The notes below the pieces were generated by a model. It was given only the letters and a program-made list of their open reading frames with translations, made no database searches and was not told the DNA's origin. A stretch of 47,512 nucleotides of DNA from Trichoplax sp. H2. Taxonomy: Eukaryota; Placozoa; Uniplacotomia; Trichoplacea. Below, piece by piece: positions 19,901-32,700 of the stretch (its first letter is position 1; each line of letters starts with the position of its first letter). The stretch is from assembly GCA_003344405.1 (NCBI GenBank), contig NOWV01000327.1, positions 1 to 47,512 of the forward strand, written 5' to 3'. The position numbers and the translations under genes are program-made.

Positions 19901-22900
19901 TAAATAAATAATTTAGGGAAGCTATTTTTCTAATAGCATAACCGCTCATAAATACCATCATGTATCATTTTATGCTCTATCGTGATGTATTAAATTTAGA
20001 TGAAGTCAAAGATCTTTAAGTAACGTAAGATTTTATTCCTTTTTATAGGTGGCCTATGTAATTTTTTCTCTAAGCGTTGCAGCCATCGCTATACTATTAG
20101 TCGTTGCTCTATCTCTGCCAGCAAGTCCTAATGCAAAATTTCAGTTTTTTAATGAGAGTTCGATTCTACCTTTATCAAGACCAGCTACTTGGGCTGCAGC
20201 TCTTGCTGAAGCTATTTTCTCATTCTCAATTGCGTCTGGATGTCTAGCTCACCTTGGAAGTCGAAATAAAGCCAATACAAATCATCTTTGGTTAGCATTA
20301 ATATTCATACCTGTACAGTCTTGTAATTTTGTCCTATAATTATCACAAATGCCGCTCTACAGTCACTGCTTTTTAATTGAAAAATCACCTAGAAATACAT
20401 TAGTTTAGGATTACCTAACTTTAAATCATAATTGCAAGAAATAAGTAACAACAGTACTACTGTTCATATTAACAAGCATAGCAATATTGGCACTATTAGT
20501 CCATTACTATGGAAACTACTGTTATGAGTAGGTGATCCATTTGAAATAATTCATTCGACATCAGAAAGCTTATAGTAGATCTTATACGATTTATACTAAT
20601 GCTATAATACTGCCACAAATCTTAGCTAATACAAAAATCAAATTATTGTAAGAATGAAACACAAATAGCTAATAGAAATTTAACAAAATTAACCTTTTTT
20701 AAAAGACACATGTGTTTCTGAACCAACTTTTTTATGTATTCTCATGATGGTACTATCATTTAGGCATTCCTTAATCTCGATTATTGCCATTGCTATGTTT
20801 GCCTTGGCATCCTGCCAAATGGTGATTACATTTGTATCCTACATTGCCTCTCAATTAAACGTTCCTATTACTCAAGTTATAACCTTAGGTATGTGATAAA
20901 TACCAAGATCGTCTTTTATAGCTTTAACCAAGCAGTCTACTGCGGTAATTATACTGTAAAAGTTTGAAACAAATAATAAGAAAGAATTTGCCTGCTCGTA
21001 TCATCAATCTAGTTAACCTTTTTGCCGCACAAATGGCCAATAGTAAATAAATATAGAATAATTATCGTTGTAGAATATGAGTACTGCTAAATCAAATAGA
21101 TAATCTTTAGTAGGTCTTTTACGGTTTATTACCGGTAGTTTATTTTCTCATTATAAAAATGATTAAATGACTAGATATCATTGAGTAAATACTGTAATTA
21201 TTGATATTTTCTAAAAGACTATAACCTTGTGAGTTATTGAAAGGTATAGAATTAAGCTCTATTATTTATTCCTCCTTAGGCGTTAACCTTGCATACGTTG
21301 TATTTCCTACACTGTCACGACTTACTGTAACTGGAAGGGTAACGTTAATCGTCTTTTACGCGTTGATTATTCTAGTATGCATCTCTAAAATGGTAAGTAG
21401 TACAAGATATATCCATGCAATAACAGTAATTGATGTTTATGCAGATCTTGTTGTGCGTTAATATTAAGACACATGCTAAACATCGGCAGAGAATAGACAG
21501 GTGTAGCTTTGGCTTATTTAATATAAAATTATTCAACATTAACTTAGTATCGCAGTATTTATGTTAATCTGGTCCTGTAATTCATTTATATTAGCATTTA
21601 GCGAAATGATACACATCCATAATCTAACTAGCAACAAAATAAATCTCCACTCCTAAATTTTATTACGATTTCAACATCGATATTAAAGGCAGCTCTATAA
21701 CTTATGGAATCATTTTGTTTATAGTCTGTAGTAATTAGTCTTACCATGAAGGGGGGGGGCATTAATAGTGATATTCAGTGGCAGATTCTATAAATAAATT
21801 GACTGAGGCTTGTTACCAATTTAAGGATTAATGTGCTGTCATCTGCAATACGCACTATTTGCTTTAAAGTTTCTGAATGCGAGGTCCTAAAGGTTATCTG
21901 TTTCCTCAACTTCATCTTAATCATACTCTATTTATTTGCAAAGTATTAAAATTAAATTTGATACCTCGTGTAAGACTAAAAGACTTTGATGCAATGATAT
22001 CTTTTTTATGTCTACAACTAGTGAAATTTTCTTTTTATTAACAGGCAATCTTTACTGAGGTTGCTTTTGACGCGATATTTGAAGAAATTCCTGATGGATA
22101 TTTAAAGCGTTATAAAGTTTTGTGGCGAATTGGCTTTATTGCCGTATTAAATTGCATCGGATTGATCTATACTACCCGGGTATAAATAGAATATTAAAGG
22201 GAGTGTAACATGCTCTACTTAAATAATTATAATTACTGGCTTCTCTAGTCGTGCCATTTTCTGTAATATACTGACTGATTACGATCTTATAAACTAATGA
22301 ATAATAGGGTGGACTCAGATTTATAGAAGCTACAGACGAAGCTGTAGCCCTTGTACAAACTCTACTTATCATTTTTCAGTATGCAGGATTGGCTTTTTTG
22401 TTTAGTAAGTCCCGACACATATAAACCATAAGATTAAACAATCCATAAAATTGATCCTAAAGGACTTTTAACAATTATTATACTTTACGATTTAGTTTTA
22501 ATTAGTCATAGATCCTGTTATTAGACTACTAAAGAAGTAATCACTTAGTATCCTTAATTCAATATCGCAAGGCATGATTAACATTAATCGTTGATTCTTT
22601 AGCTAACAGAGTTTATTTCATGATGAAATAATTCAATTTTAGTAATTTATACTCAGAGTAGATGGATGTAAATTAGTAGCTTTTACCTTTAATGAATTAA
22701 GGCTAAAATTTCACTTGCACTAATTTAGAAATTGAAAATGTTATAATTTCGTAATATTGAGATATAAAGTGCGAATATGGGACCCTTTTTTTATTAAACT
22801 TGACGAGAATTATAACTTTATAACTATGTTGTTTCTTTAATAATAATTACTTACAGTCAGAGCCCGAATGATTCGAAATACCGTAAACTATATTCGATTA

Positions 22901-23402
22901 AGTCAACACCGTCTACTCATGCTCTGGCTACCCATCGCTCTGGTTTCGCTTATTATATATGTGGTAAGCTTGAGCTATTAAAATTCTTCTAGAAATACAT
23001 AATTTAAATCCTTTATCTATCTTAAATTTGCATCACTTTATGCTTTTATTCCATCCATTTCGATTTACTAACATTGTTAATATTGGTTACAATTATTTTT
23101 AGATCTACGACGTGTACTACTTCAACAGCTTATTTTCCAATTTTCCGGCCTCTCTTAATTTTCTCTTAATCGCAGGCTGGGTCTTCTTTGGAATAAGTTT
23201 GGCTATATTTATTGGATTTATCATTTATCAGGTGTTTTATAAATATCGCCAAAATAAGATTGGTGCTATCACGCCGCATGGAAATTTAAATATGGACGTT
23301 GGATTTATCCATTATATGTCGATGAATGTTGATTCAGTATTAGATAGTGCCGAAACCTATCATTTAAAACTAGTTTATAGCGATACTGCATCTAAAATAT
23401 AA
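16817..23402 (+). CDS. divergent SLC6-family transporter, paralog A
   Basis: Eleven exons are well supported: 17754-17910, 18690-18824, 18950-19256, 19421-19547, 20049-20290, 20764-20888, 21280-21392, 22045-22179, 22308-22404, 22857-22963, 23103-23402 (615 codons with stop). A lone start ATG at 16817-16819 before GTAAGA is inferred. Exon 10 could instead begin at 22863. The protein has the 12-helix SLC6 plan: TM1 ending QIWKLPFIAYLNGRVAFFVP, the EL2 disulfide CSNSWNTQYC after TM3, EYWYFQVLN before TM4, TM6 SFSIASGCLAHLGSRN, and TM8 LIILVCISKM. SLC6 proteins normally couple Na+ and Cl- to uptake of amines or amino acids at the plasma membrane. Here the Na1 asparagines of TM1 and TM7 are Gln and Ile, the TM1 Arg is Lys, and a Lys falls near the Na2 site. 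Substrate and coupling are therefore unknown. Genes B and C follow in tandem. Confidence 0.85.
21751..21759 (+). repeat. G9 homopolymer in intron 7 of gene A
   Basis: A run of nine G in otherwise A+T-rich DNA, between exon 21280-21392 and exon 22045-22179. Confidence 0.85.
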
Positions 23403-24204
23403 CAGCAAAAATCCAACCTTATCCTTGATTATATTAAGTAATTAATTTTACTAAAGTAAGAACTAGCTTATAATGATCCCATAAAAATACGAGTACATTG
23501 CTAATTTTTAAAAAAACTTTGTCACTATCGGTAAACTTGGGCTGATTTTGAGTATTAAGTAGCCTATCCTAGAAGTTAAAAGCACATATTTTTAATGCTC
23601 TATATTTGTAAAATTGCAAATTTGGGACGAAAATACTATATAAACTTAATATATATCGATATTTACCGATATAAAACTGCAAAACTACTATACCGCTGAT
23701 AAAGTAAATTTGCTATTTACAGCATTTCGTATTATGCTTCTTTGCATTGATAGAAAAAGTAACTCAATTTCGTAACTCTGCAACCTTTACTTTACAATCC
23801 AACCGAATTTTGAAATGGTGTATCATATTCATGGTTTATTTCTAATTCCGATTCCTTTAATGAATCAATTGATTGAACTATTACGGCTTGTTAATGCATG
23901 CATTATCCGGTAGATAAAGTTACTTGGTATATTCATTAGAGAATATAGTAAACGGTAATTCGTATTGACTGAAAAGCTGATATTTCCTATGATGTTACTA
24001 AAAATTTCTTTACTAGTGTTAAGCCTAATTAATTATCAACGTACAAAGTTCTTGCATTTTAAAACTGATCTGAAGTATTAAGCAAGCCCAATCACCTTAA
24101 TAGCCAGATATATACAACAGTAACAGACTATCGAGAGTTTTAAAGCCCGTAGTGCATTTATTTGACTCTCTAGCTAATCTAAATAGTAGTAACGCGAAAA
24201 AAGG

Positions 24205-24735
24205 GCTAGAAAGATTCTTAAAATCAATGTTTCAGTTATTGTATCTGAATCTCTTACTCAACGTTGGTACAAAAATGTCAAAGTAAGCTAGAAAGATTTT
24301 CAAGTCTATCATACAGTCACTCTAACTGAATCCTTTACTCCATCTTATTACAGTAGCTGAGCCCTTTACTATTCAAAGCATTGAAAGTGATCATAAAACT
24401 GTGTAATGGTTTACATAGAATAAAGTATGTTAGTGGGCTTTGGCTGATGAAAAAATGGTAAAGTAACATAGTAGCCGTGAGGCTGTTACAAACCGAAAAT
24501 TGGTTTGTTCGTGATCGATAACGATAGTAAGCTATATAATGTACAGCAATAACTCAGTCATTTTGGGAAAAACCAGAAAGATTCCCGTGTAATAATCATT
24601 CTCACTAAACTCTTTACTCAGTCAAAGCATTGCTAGCTAAGTTCTTTTACTTATTCAAAGCCTTGAAAAGTGATGATTTTTAAAAAGTAAAATAATTTAT
24701 CTATGATCTATGGCTGCATTAAATGAATAAATAAT
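24205..24735 (+). repeat. degenerate repeats with GCTAGAAAGATT and TTACTCA words
   Basis: GCTAGAAAGATTCTTAAAAT (24208), GCTAGAAAGATTTTCAAGTC (24288) and CCAGAAAGATTCCCGTGTAA (24571) each lead to TCTTTACTC-type text. A second word (GCTGAGCCCTTTACTATTCA, 24356; GCTAAGTTCTTTTACTTATT, 24634) is followed in both places by CAAAGC.TTGAAA.GTGAT. The larger period is about 280 bases. Confidence 0.55.
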
Positions 24736-25414
24736 TACTACCTTAGAATATATCCAATGCGGAGCCAAATTAGCATGATTATGCAAAAATTGTTCATCAA
24801 TAAACTAGAACGCTGTACAACTATACATATAAAGATGATGCTTACGTATTGGATAGGTACGGTAGAAGTCATACAGTTTAGTCCTACATAGTTGACGTTG
24901 TTTGGCAACAAAAACTGTAGCATTAGGTCTAGTTTTAAATAGTAAGATGATAGAAGATTGACGTCATTTATTTATTTAGCGAAAGCGTGCTATTTTCTTT
25001 AATGAGTCGGAGCACTGCCCCTAGCAAAACACAATATAGATTGCAAATATTATTCTGGTTCAGCCATTACTCGTATGTTGAAAAATCTACAACAACTTAT
25101 GTTTTCTATTAAATCTCAATTTAGTTTATTTTATCTGGAATAGAGGGGGCATTTTCTCCTTAGTGAAAGCGTAATTATTATGGTTGGAAACGGTCGTTGC
25201 TAGAAATTGTAGTAATGACAAGGTGCCTTTACAATTACTACTTGCGGGGTAGCCATTCTTTCATGTTTACTTTGGCATAACTATTCCTCAGAAGTCTGGA
25301 CTGTCTCTGTGGTCTTTCTTTAGAATTGAGGTGCGGTGGAATAGATAATTTAGGGCAATCTATTAGTCATTACGAAGCGATGAATCACCGGGAAACTCAA
25401 GTTGATTCCATCCT

Positions 25415-26240
25415 GTGGCCATACATTAGCCGACTGAGATATTACGTAGTACAAGGCCGCTCCTGAGCTATTCTTATAACTGCCGTATTCATCATCTTCC
25501 ACTTGATCAATCGATTTCATCCATTCATTTGTAATAAGAGGATTGAATAAATGCATAACTACAGTAGAAGAGTAGATTAGCCGATTAAGTCATTACGTAG
25601 TAAAAGACCTTTCCTAAGTTACACTCATGACTACCGTATTTATCATCTTCCACATCATGACGCCATTTCCTTCATTCATTTCTAACAAGAGGATCGAATT
25701 AATGCCTCAAAAAGATTAAAGCTCTATTGCAAATTTAATCGATGATACAACTACGCTGTGAACAGACCGTTCAAGACACTTACTTAATTATTGACCTATT
25801 TCATCGCTTACAGTATCTAGATTAAAGCAATAACGGACATTGTTTTTTATCTATCTGATGACAATATCCATGACTAGCAACAGCTTATTGAATGCAATCT
25901 ATTTTAATTAATCAATCTAGTTGATTTCGTCTTATGGCTATAGTAGGAGAGAATAGATTAGCCGATGGAGTCATTACGTAGTAAGAGACCTTTCCTAAGC
26001 TATTTTCAGGACTGCCATATTCATCCTCTTCTACATCATTACGCCATTGCTTTCATTCATTTCTAACGAGAGGATTAAATTAATGCAACAAAGAGATATA
26101 AGTTCCATTACCAATTTGATCGATGATAACTTACAATATCGAAATTAAAGCAATAAGAGTCATCACTTTAACTATTTAATGACACTATCCATGGCTAGCG
26201 ACCGTTTACTCAATTTCATCTATTTTAATCAATCCAATCG
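25415..26240 (+). repeat. three-copy direct repeat upstream of SLC6 gene B
   Basis: The core ATTAGCCGA..GA..TATTACGTAGTA..AG recurs at about 25424, 25576 and 25957. Copies 2 and 3 share about 300 bases (through CATTCATTTCTAAC, ATTAATGC, ATTAAAGCAATAA and ATCCATG.CTAGC) at an offset of 381. Copy 1 is shorter, with an offset of about 150 to copy 2. Confidence 0.75.
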
Positions 26241-26748
26241 AACTCGTTTTAAACTTCACTACCACATAGTAATAGGATATCAGCTCAAAACTGACAATAT
26301 CTTTTGCTCTTACTCTAGACCTATAGTAAAATAAAGTATAAATAACTAATTGAATCATGGTCAATTATACAACACATGTCGATGATAGTAATGATAGAGA
26401 CAAGATTAGATGAGCGTGAAATATCAATAGGGCGTGTAGAGCTCTCTATGAATGTCAATCAAGGCATCGTCTTTATTCAAGAATGAGCAGTCTGTTTAAA
26501 ATTATGGTATAAATTCAGCGACGCCATAATCAATCTGTTGTTAGCCTTTATAATAAAGACTCAATAGGCGTTGATCATCAAAGAAAACATGAATTAAAAA
26601 GTCCTGGATGGAGTTATCTTACCCTAACATAACACTGGATGACGAATAATTGAATCGGTTGACAAAAAGAGATTATTGTTAGTCATTGCAGTTAGTTTGC
26701 CTTCTTTTCAAGTGTTAAGGGTAGGCTGACTATCGTGGGAGAGAAAAG

Positions 26749-29700
26749 ATGGTAAGTTGAAATGGTAATAAGTTAGATAACTCACTCAATAGGAGTAGAA
26801 GGGAAAAGATCCAACTTCATATTTTTTATTTAATTATGATACTACGATAGATAGATTAATCTTGAACCACAGTCTTGAGAGGATGGTTAAAATGAAGAAT
26901 AGGGTGAAATTTTAACCGTAACCCTGTTGAAATTAAAGCATCAAAATTCGTTGAATAAGCAATAGAGTTCTTTGTATTCAATCTTTACTTTACTAACTAG
27001 AGTAGTGATTTCCGATGTGATCCATTTTAAGCATGCTATCAAACATCACGATAGAAATAAACCTAAAATGATACAAATAAGGCAATACTAGTAGCGATAT
27101 ACGATCAAATTTTCAATATGAAACGATAAATGACATAAAAGTCCATCAAACATGAAATTTCTTTCAATTCCCCTGGTGATAAGTTGCAGTTTTAAGAAGG
27201 AATTTGTACAGTAATACAGTCGATATCGATTGAGTAATCTGTGTTAACAGTTCCTTGAATAATTATAGTTTGCTCGAATCTAATTTACATGGGTTGTATA
27301 TCATGAATTAGATAAATTTATCATGATTAAAAGCAAATCTTATCAATGGCTATTTCCGTCTAGGCTGACTACGACAGCGATGGAAGTGTCCTAACAACGC
27401 CTGGTCGCAGAGCAGAATTTGTCATTAGTTACCAATTCGCTCTACTTGCTTTTACAACATTTATTGGGCAAATTTCGCATTTTCCTTATGCCATGTACGC
27501 TAATGGCGGAGGTAAGGATAGTAACAACTTGAGATAACTTATTGAACGATAGCCATTATTAAACAGTGTTGTATCTTTGTATTTGCATATGTTTAGAAAA
27601 GTACATCGACCACATTCTCAGTCTCGGCCAATTACTACTGCAAAACAATCAGTGATAGACTATGTACAAAGTACATTAAAAGAAATTGATTACTTAGAAA
27701 CAAGTTTAAGAGTACATCAAAGTAATGAATGTTACATGATATCAATCCATCTAGTTGAAATAATCAGTTCATATTGTAGGAGTATAGATTATCTTTCATG
27801 GTACAACACAATCAAGATTTTAAAAATGATTCAGTTTAGGGTTCTATCAAGACGATCTAAGTTAATTCTTAACGATATCGTCAATTACTGTCAATATGAA
27901 TTACTCTTTATGACTGATAGCGTCGATGATTTCTATCTTATTATAGCCTATATCCATTTTACTATCGAGAAGTCGTTTATAAATTTAAAAGCAAATCATC
28001 GTTATTAAACACCGGAATTTTTTTATCTTTTTGGTATGGTAGGAGCATTTTTGATCCCGTATTTTATAGCAATCTTTGTCGTTGTTTTGCCCGGAACTTA
28101 TTTAGAAATGGTTATTGGCCATTTAACCGAACGAGGCCCAATTCGTGCTTGGAGTAAGCTTTCGTCGGCCTTTAAAGGTAATTTTCCTATAACGATCCCT
28201 TATCGATATAAAACTAGGTGGTATAGAGATTGATTTGAGCCATACTTGTATAACAAACAAATCTGACAGCCATGTTAACATACGTATTTGGTTTAAACCA
28301 AGTTTACGCTCTTGCACATCAATACAATCGTAGATGAAGAAATTTTATTTTCATTGACAAAGCTTACTGATTGATTTTCTAAGGGTTTATTTTTGATTAA
28401 GGATCAAGTAACATTTCTATACGATATCGACTTGATTTTATTCCATAACTTTAGTTTTACTTTTTCAATATGATCGAACAGAATAATAGTTGAATATGAT
28501 ACTTTTAGTAAAAGAATTTGTTAATTGAATTAAGACTTAATCCTGTCTGCTAGTTCAAGTACACTTTTAGTGATAATTATGGAATCTCCTTTAATCTAAC
28601 AATTTCCCTAATGATCTTGAGAGGTTATTCGTTGATCATTTTACAGGAATTAGCCGTTAATTCGATTAAGGAGAACTCTAGTTTCTTCCCTGGTGTTACA
28701 TAGTCGAGTCTTTCTTTAACAATGTAACAATTTACGTCATAGCTTTGACGACTTTATTTATTAAATTGATGAAGATTTTGATCTTTTTGCTCGATCCTGC
28801 TCCATTCACAGTATTGTAAGGTTGAATATCTTAGTAATTTGATGATTTTGATTACTATTTGATGTACTATTTTCAACATTGTAGAATCAGTTATTTCAAC
28901 AGTTTGATGATTTCATCGTTAGTAAGATAAACTGATCGGTTAAATCCACATTTATACCCGTTAAGAATATAGTTCTAGAAAAACTAGAGGTTATTTTATC
29001 GTTCGATTTCTATTTTGTAGTAATTCTTTGCTTACTACCGAGCAAGAAGATATTCTATGGGATTTAGCCGTGATCATATTTTTAGTGAGCTATTTCTTAA
29101 AGTCAGTAGTATATTTTCGACTCATACGACAAATCGTTCATGAGCTGCTATCCATTCGGTTTATTGGCAAATAACTGCAATACTAATTAAATATGACTGA
29201 ATTTAGCATATAGGGAAATGAAATGCACAGCCTATCCATTCTAATTAAAATCTCAATTATAATCCTTACTATTATTTATTGTATAAGATCAACTGCTTGA
29301 ATTGAATTATTTAAGGAAACATGACTCCTTCTTAACCTAGGCCCCTTTAATAGTTGATATTCATAACTTCTTGGCTAGTCGATAGATTTCATCAAAATAT
29401 CATTGAACTATTTATTCTAAGAATGCAGTAACAGTTTTAACCATATAAAACTGATCAGTATCGACTTGTAACGCACTAAAATAAGGGCTATAGATTTCTA
29501 GTCATTGAGAGTATTCTGCCATTATTTTTACTACTGTCGTTCTACTGAATAAATCTCGAGCTTCAGCACCGTCTATAATTCTTCTTGCTATGACAGAAGA
29601 TACATTAGTTTGTTTTTAATATTTCTCTCCTCAAGACATAATTTATACTACAAGTTATAATGTTAAGAACTTTGAATTTTACTCCTTTATAATTCTTATG

Positions 29701-32700
29701 ATCATCCTTTTATATTATCATCTACAATGTAATATTGTAATTGGTTTTTCTTGTTCTGCTATTGGTGGCTTCGTTTTCACTTAGGATTGCTTATTTCCGT
29801 GAAAATTTTTATCTTTGTGCCCAGTTGTATTTTTTATTCCTCAAAGATTTCTATAGTTTTATTTGTCTTTAGCTATCAGTGAAGATCAATTCCTACAGTC
29901 ATTGTTCCCGATAGAGTATAACATACGAATAGGGTAACAATGTAATTAAACGTATCCTATCTGCGATTTGAATAATGAAGTAATAACTTCATACGTGATT
30001 AAATATTGAAATTACAATGTATCCAATGAAGAAATTTTATCTGTTTACACACCATTGTCAAATAACTACGAAGTAGCTCATTTAATAACTAGATTATATT
30101 TTCACAAGCTGATAAAATAGCTACAGCATAGAGTACTTAGACTATTTATTCAATCGTAGTATACGTTAACTTTTGATTTTACTTCTAACCATACATTATT
30201 GAAATTCATACCAGTAAACAATACAAGGACTCCTTAATTAGTCGTTATTTTAAAATTTTTCATTATAATATTTTATAAAAACATTTTTGTACTTGAGAAC
30301 AAATGTCGATTTTAAAATCATGATAAATCATTAGTGATATAATACTGATGAATTGATATTTTAATTTGTTTTAGATTTAAATTAATAACTTACAATGCAT
30401 TTCTTCTTTATTTAAGTTCATTAAAGACTTATAAGAAAGTAAATTAATTTACTATTATTACTGTCTATCTTCTAACAGGTCTAGGATATGGTAAAGTTTT
30501 AATGTTATTCTTCAGTTTGGTCTATACTGTTCCTTCCATGGGCTATGCATTTCATTACCTTTTCTTTGGATTAAGCGCGAATAATAATACTTTTACGTGG
30601 AATACATGTACAAATTCGTGGAATACCTATAGATGTGTCGTGAATGCTACTTCGCTATCTACCATGGCAATTAGTAAAAATATCATTAATCTTCCAACGT
30701 TAAAAAATGGAATTTGCGTTGAATCTCAGCAAATCGCCACTACACCAGAAATTGAATATTTCTTGTTAGTATATCAGCAAATTATAATCTTTTGTGGCTC
30801 TTATAGCTAAATTTTTACTTCTAACAATCTTAAGCGTAATTTTTCTGAGAGCCTTAAGATGTTACTACAATGCATATAATATCATTAAAGTCAGAAATAG
30901 ATTAGTTCATTTCTATCATGCTAATTTAAATATGCGGTAATTAGAATTATGAATATCCAATTACTTTATTTTATTGCATACGATACTATCAATCCATTAT
31001 CATGATAACTTCTAGTCAACAAATATTCCTAATATCATAATAATTATTCTTCTGACTATCCATGCTCAATAGTTGTATCGAAGGTTTGCGTAAGGGTTTT
31101 AACTTTGCATACTTTTATTAATTCAAACTCCTTGTTAGATATCGTGTTCTTGCCTATATTCCATCGGGAATTGGTAGTCTTCAACCAGAACTATTAGCTG
31201 CTTCTGCGGCAGCATGGGGCTCAACTTGGCTATTTATTTGTATCGGATTTCACTTTTATCGCAGGGTATAAAAGCTGTACAGTTTCTATTAATACTTTTA
31301 ATCGTTCCATCACTTTATGTACTTTTTCCTGAATACTTATCTTATAAAGAATTTTACGATTACAATCACCTGAAAAAATTTTTTCATTGATTATCTATAT
31401 AACAACTACTATCGACTAACGGATGATTGCTTCATATTTTCCCTCTGTTATAGGCCGCTTACATTATTATCCTAGGAGTGATAGGATTAATTTTATCACT
31501 TCTAATTTTTGCCTTACAATTAAATGGCGCCAGCACCGGCTTTCAATTTTTAGTTGCGGCTAATTTTAATGCTCTTCTTCTAGCAAAGACGTGGTGGACT
31601 GCTATGGCGGAAGCGGTTCAAACTTACTTTGTTGCTTCTGGTTGCTTAATCTACTTCGGAAGTCGCAATAAAGCTGATACGAATACTTTTTGGTAAATAT
31701 TATACTCTAGTAGTTAGAATTTTACTAGCAATTAAATCTCTAAATTTGATATAAAATGCTATGATCAAGTGTAAGATAAATTGGCTATTTCAAAATAGCT
31801 CTACAGATCATTTTAAAGACTGCTCTATAGTTTACAATCTAAGGATACAGACCACATAATAGCTATCAATATCGAGTAATTGCGATCTGATCTTTAAACA
31901 TAATTGAATGACTTTCTTACAGGAATGCGCTAGTTGCAGTTATTTTTTCTCCATTAGTTAGTATTGCCTGTGCTTTTATGGTATATGGCTATCTTGGTGA
32001 AATAGCAAATCGAGTACAAGTATCAGTGAACTCTTTAACAAGTCAAGGTAAGCCAGTCTTAAACGATAAATTTTATTCGCATTCCCATCTAGTCTCTAAA
32101 GTTATTGAAATCAGTATCATGATCTAAGTAGAGTCATAATAACTGTATACAGGGACTTAAAAATAACATTTTTAAGATATTGTTGCATAATACTGTGTAT
32201 TATTAAATAAATATTTACTATAGCTTACAGTCTGATTAGCTTCCTTAATGCACAAATTTAAATAAATTTTGTTGCTACAAGTAAAAATTAGTGCTTTATA
32301 ACTGCATTAAGTTACGTTACTTCTAAATTCTAAAGGTCCACTGCTGTTGTATTCAATATTTCCGATGCTAACAAGAACTGTGAACTTCACAACTGCTAAA
32401 ATTATACTAATAATCTTCTATGTCCTCATTATCCTGCTTGGATCTTCATCAACGGTAACAACAATTTTTTACTGTCAAAAAGTGGATTATATTCTTTAAA
32501 TTTTCGGATCCTCATAATATTTGCATATTTTGGATACATTTGTCACATCCTTGAATTTTTTACTGCATTTCAGGCCATTTTGCTTGAAACTGCAACATCA
32601 GCTGTGGTTGAAGATTTGCCGTCCAGCTGTCGTCGATTTCAATGGCTATTTCGGTTGATTTTTTCGTCAGCATTATTTGCCATTGGGATACTTATTACTA

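Larger units (their letters stand above)
23403..26748. other. spacer between SLC6 genes A and B, rich in local repeats
   Basis: No exon-like stretch found. ORFs at 24738-24923 and 25350-25556 (minus) fall in or next to repeats. The sequence from 24205 on consists largely of degenerate duplications, listed separately. Confidence 0.5.

Noticed and set aside
22172-22372. Minus-strand ORF in SLC6 gene A
   Set aside because: Overlaps exon 22308-22404 and the intron before it; antisense shadow.
24738-25556. Minus-strand ORFs in the spacer between SLC6 genes A and B
   Set aside because: They lie in or beside degenerate direct repeats and have no motif.
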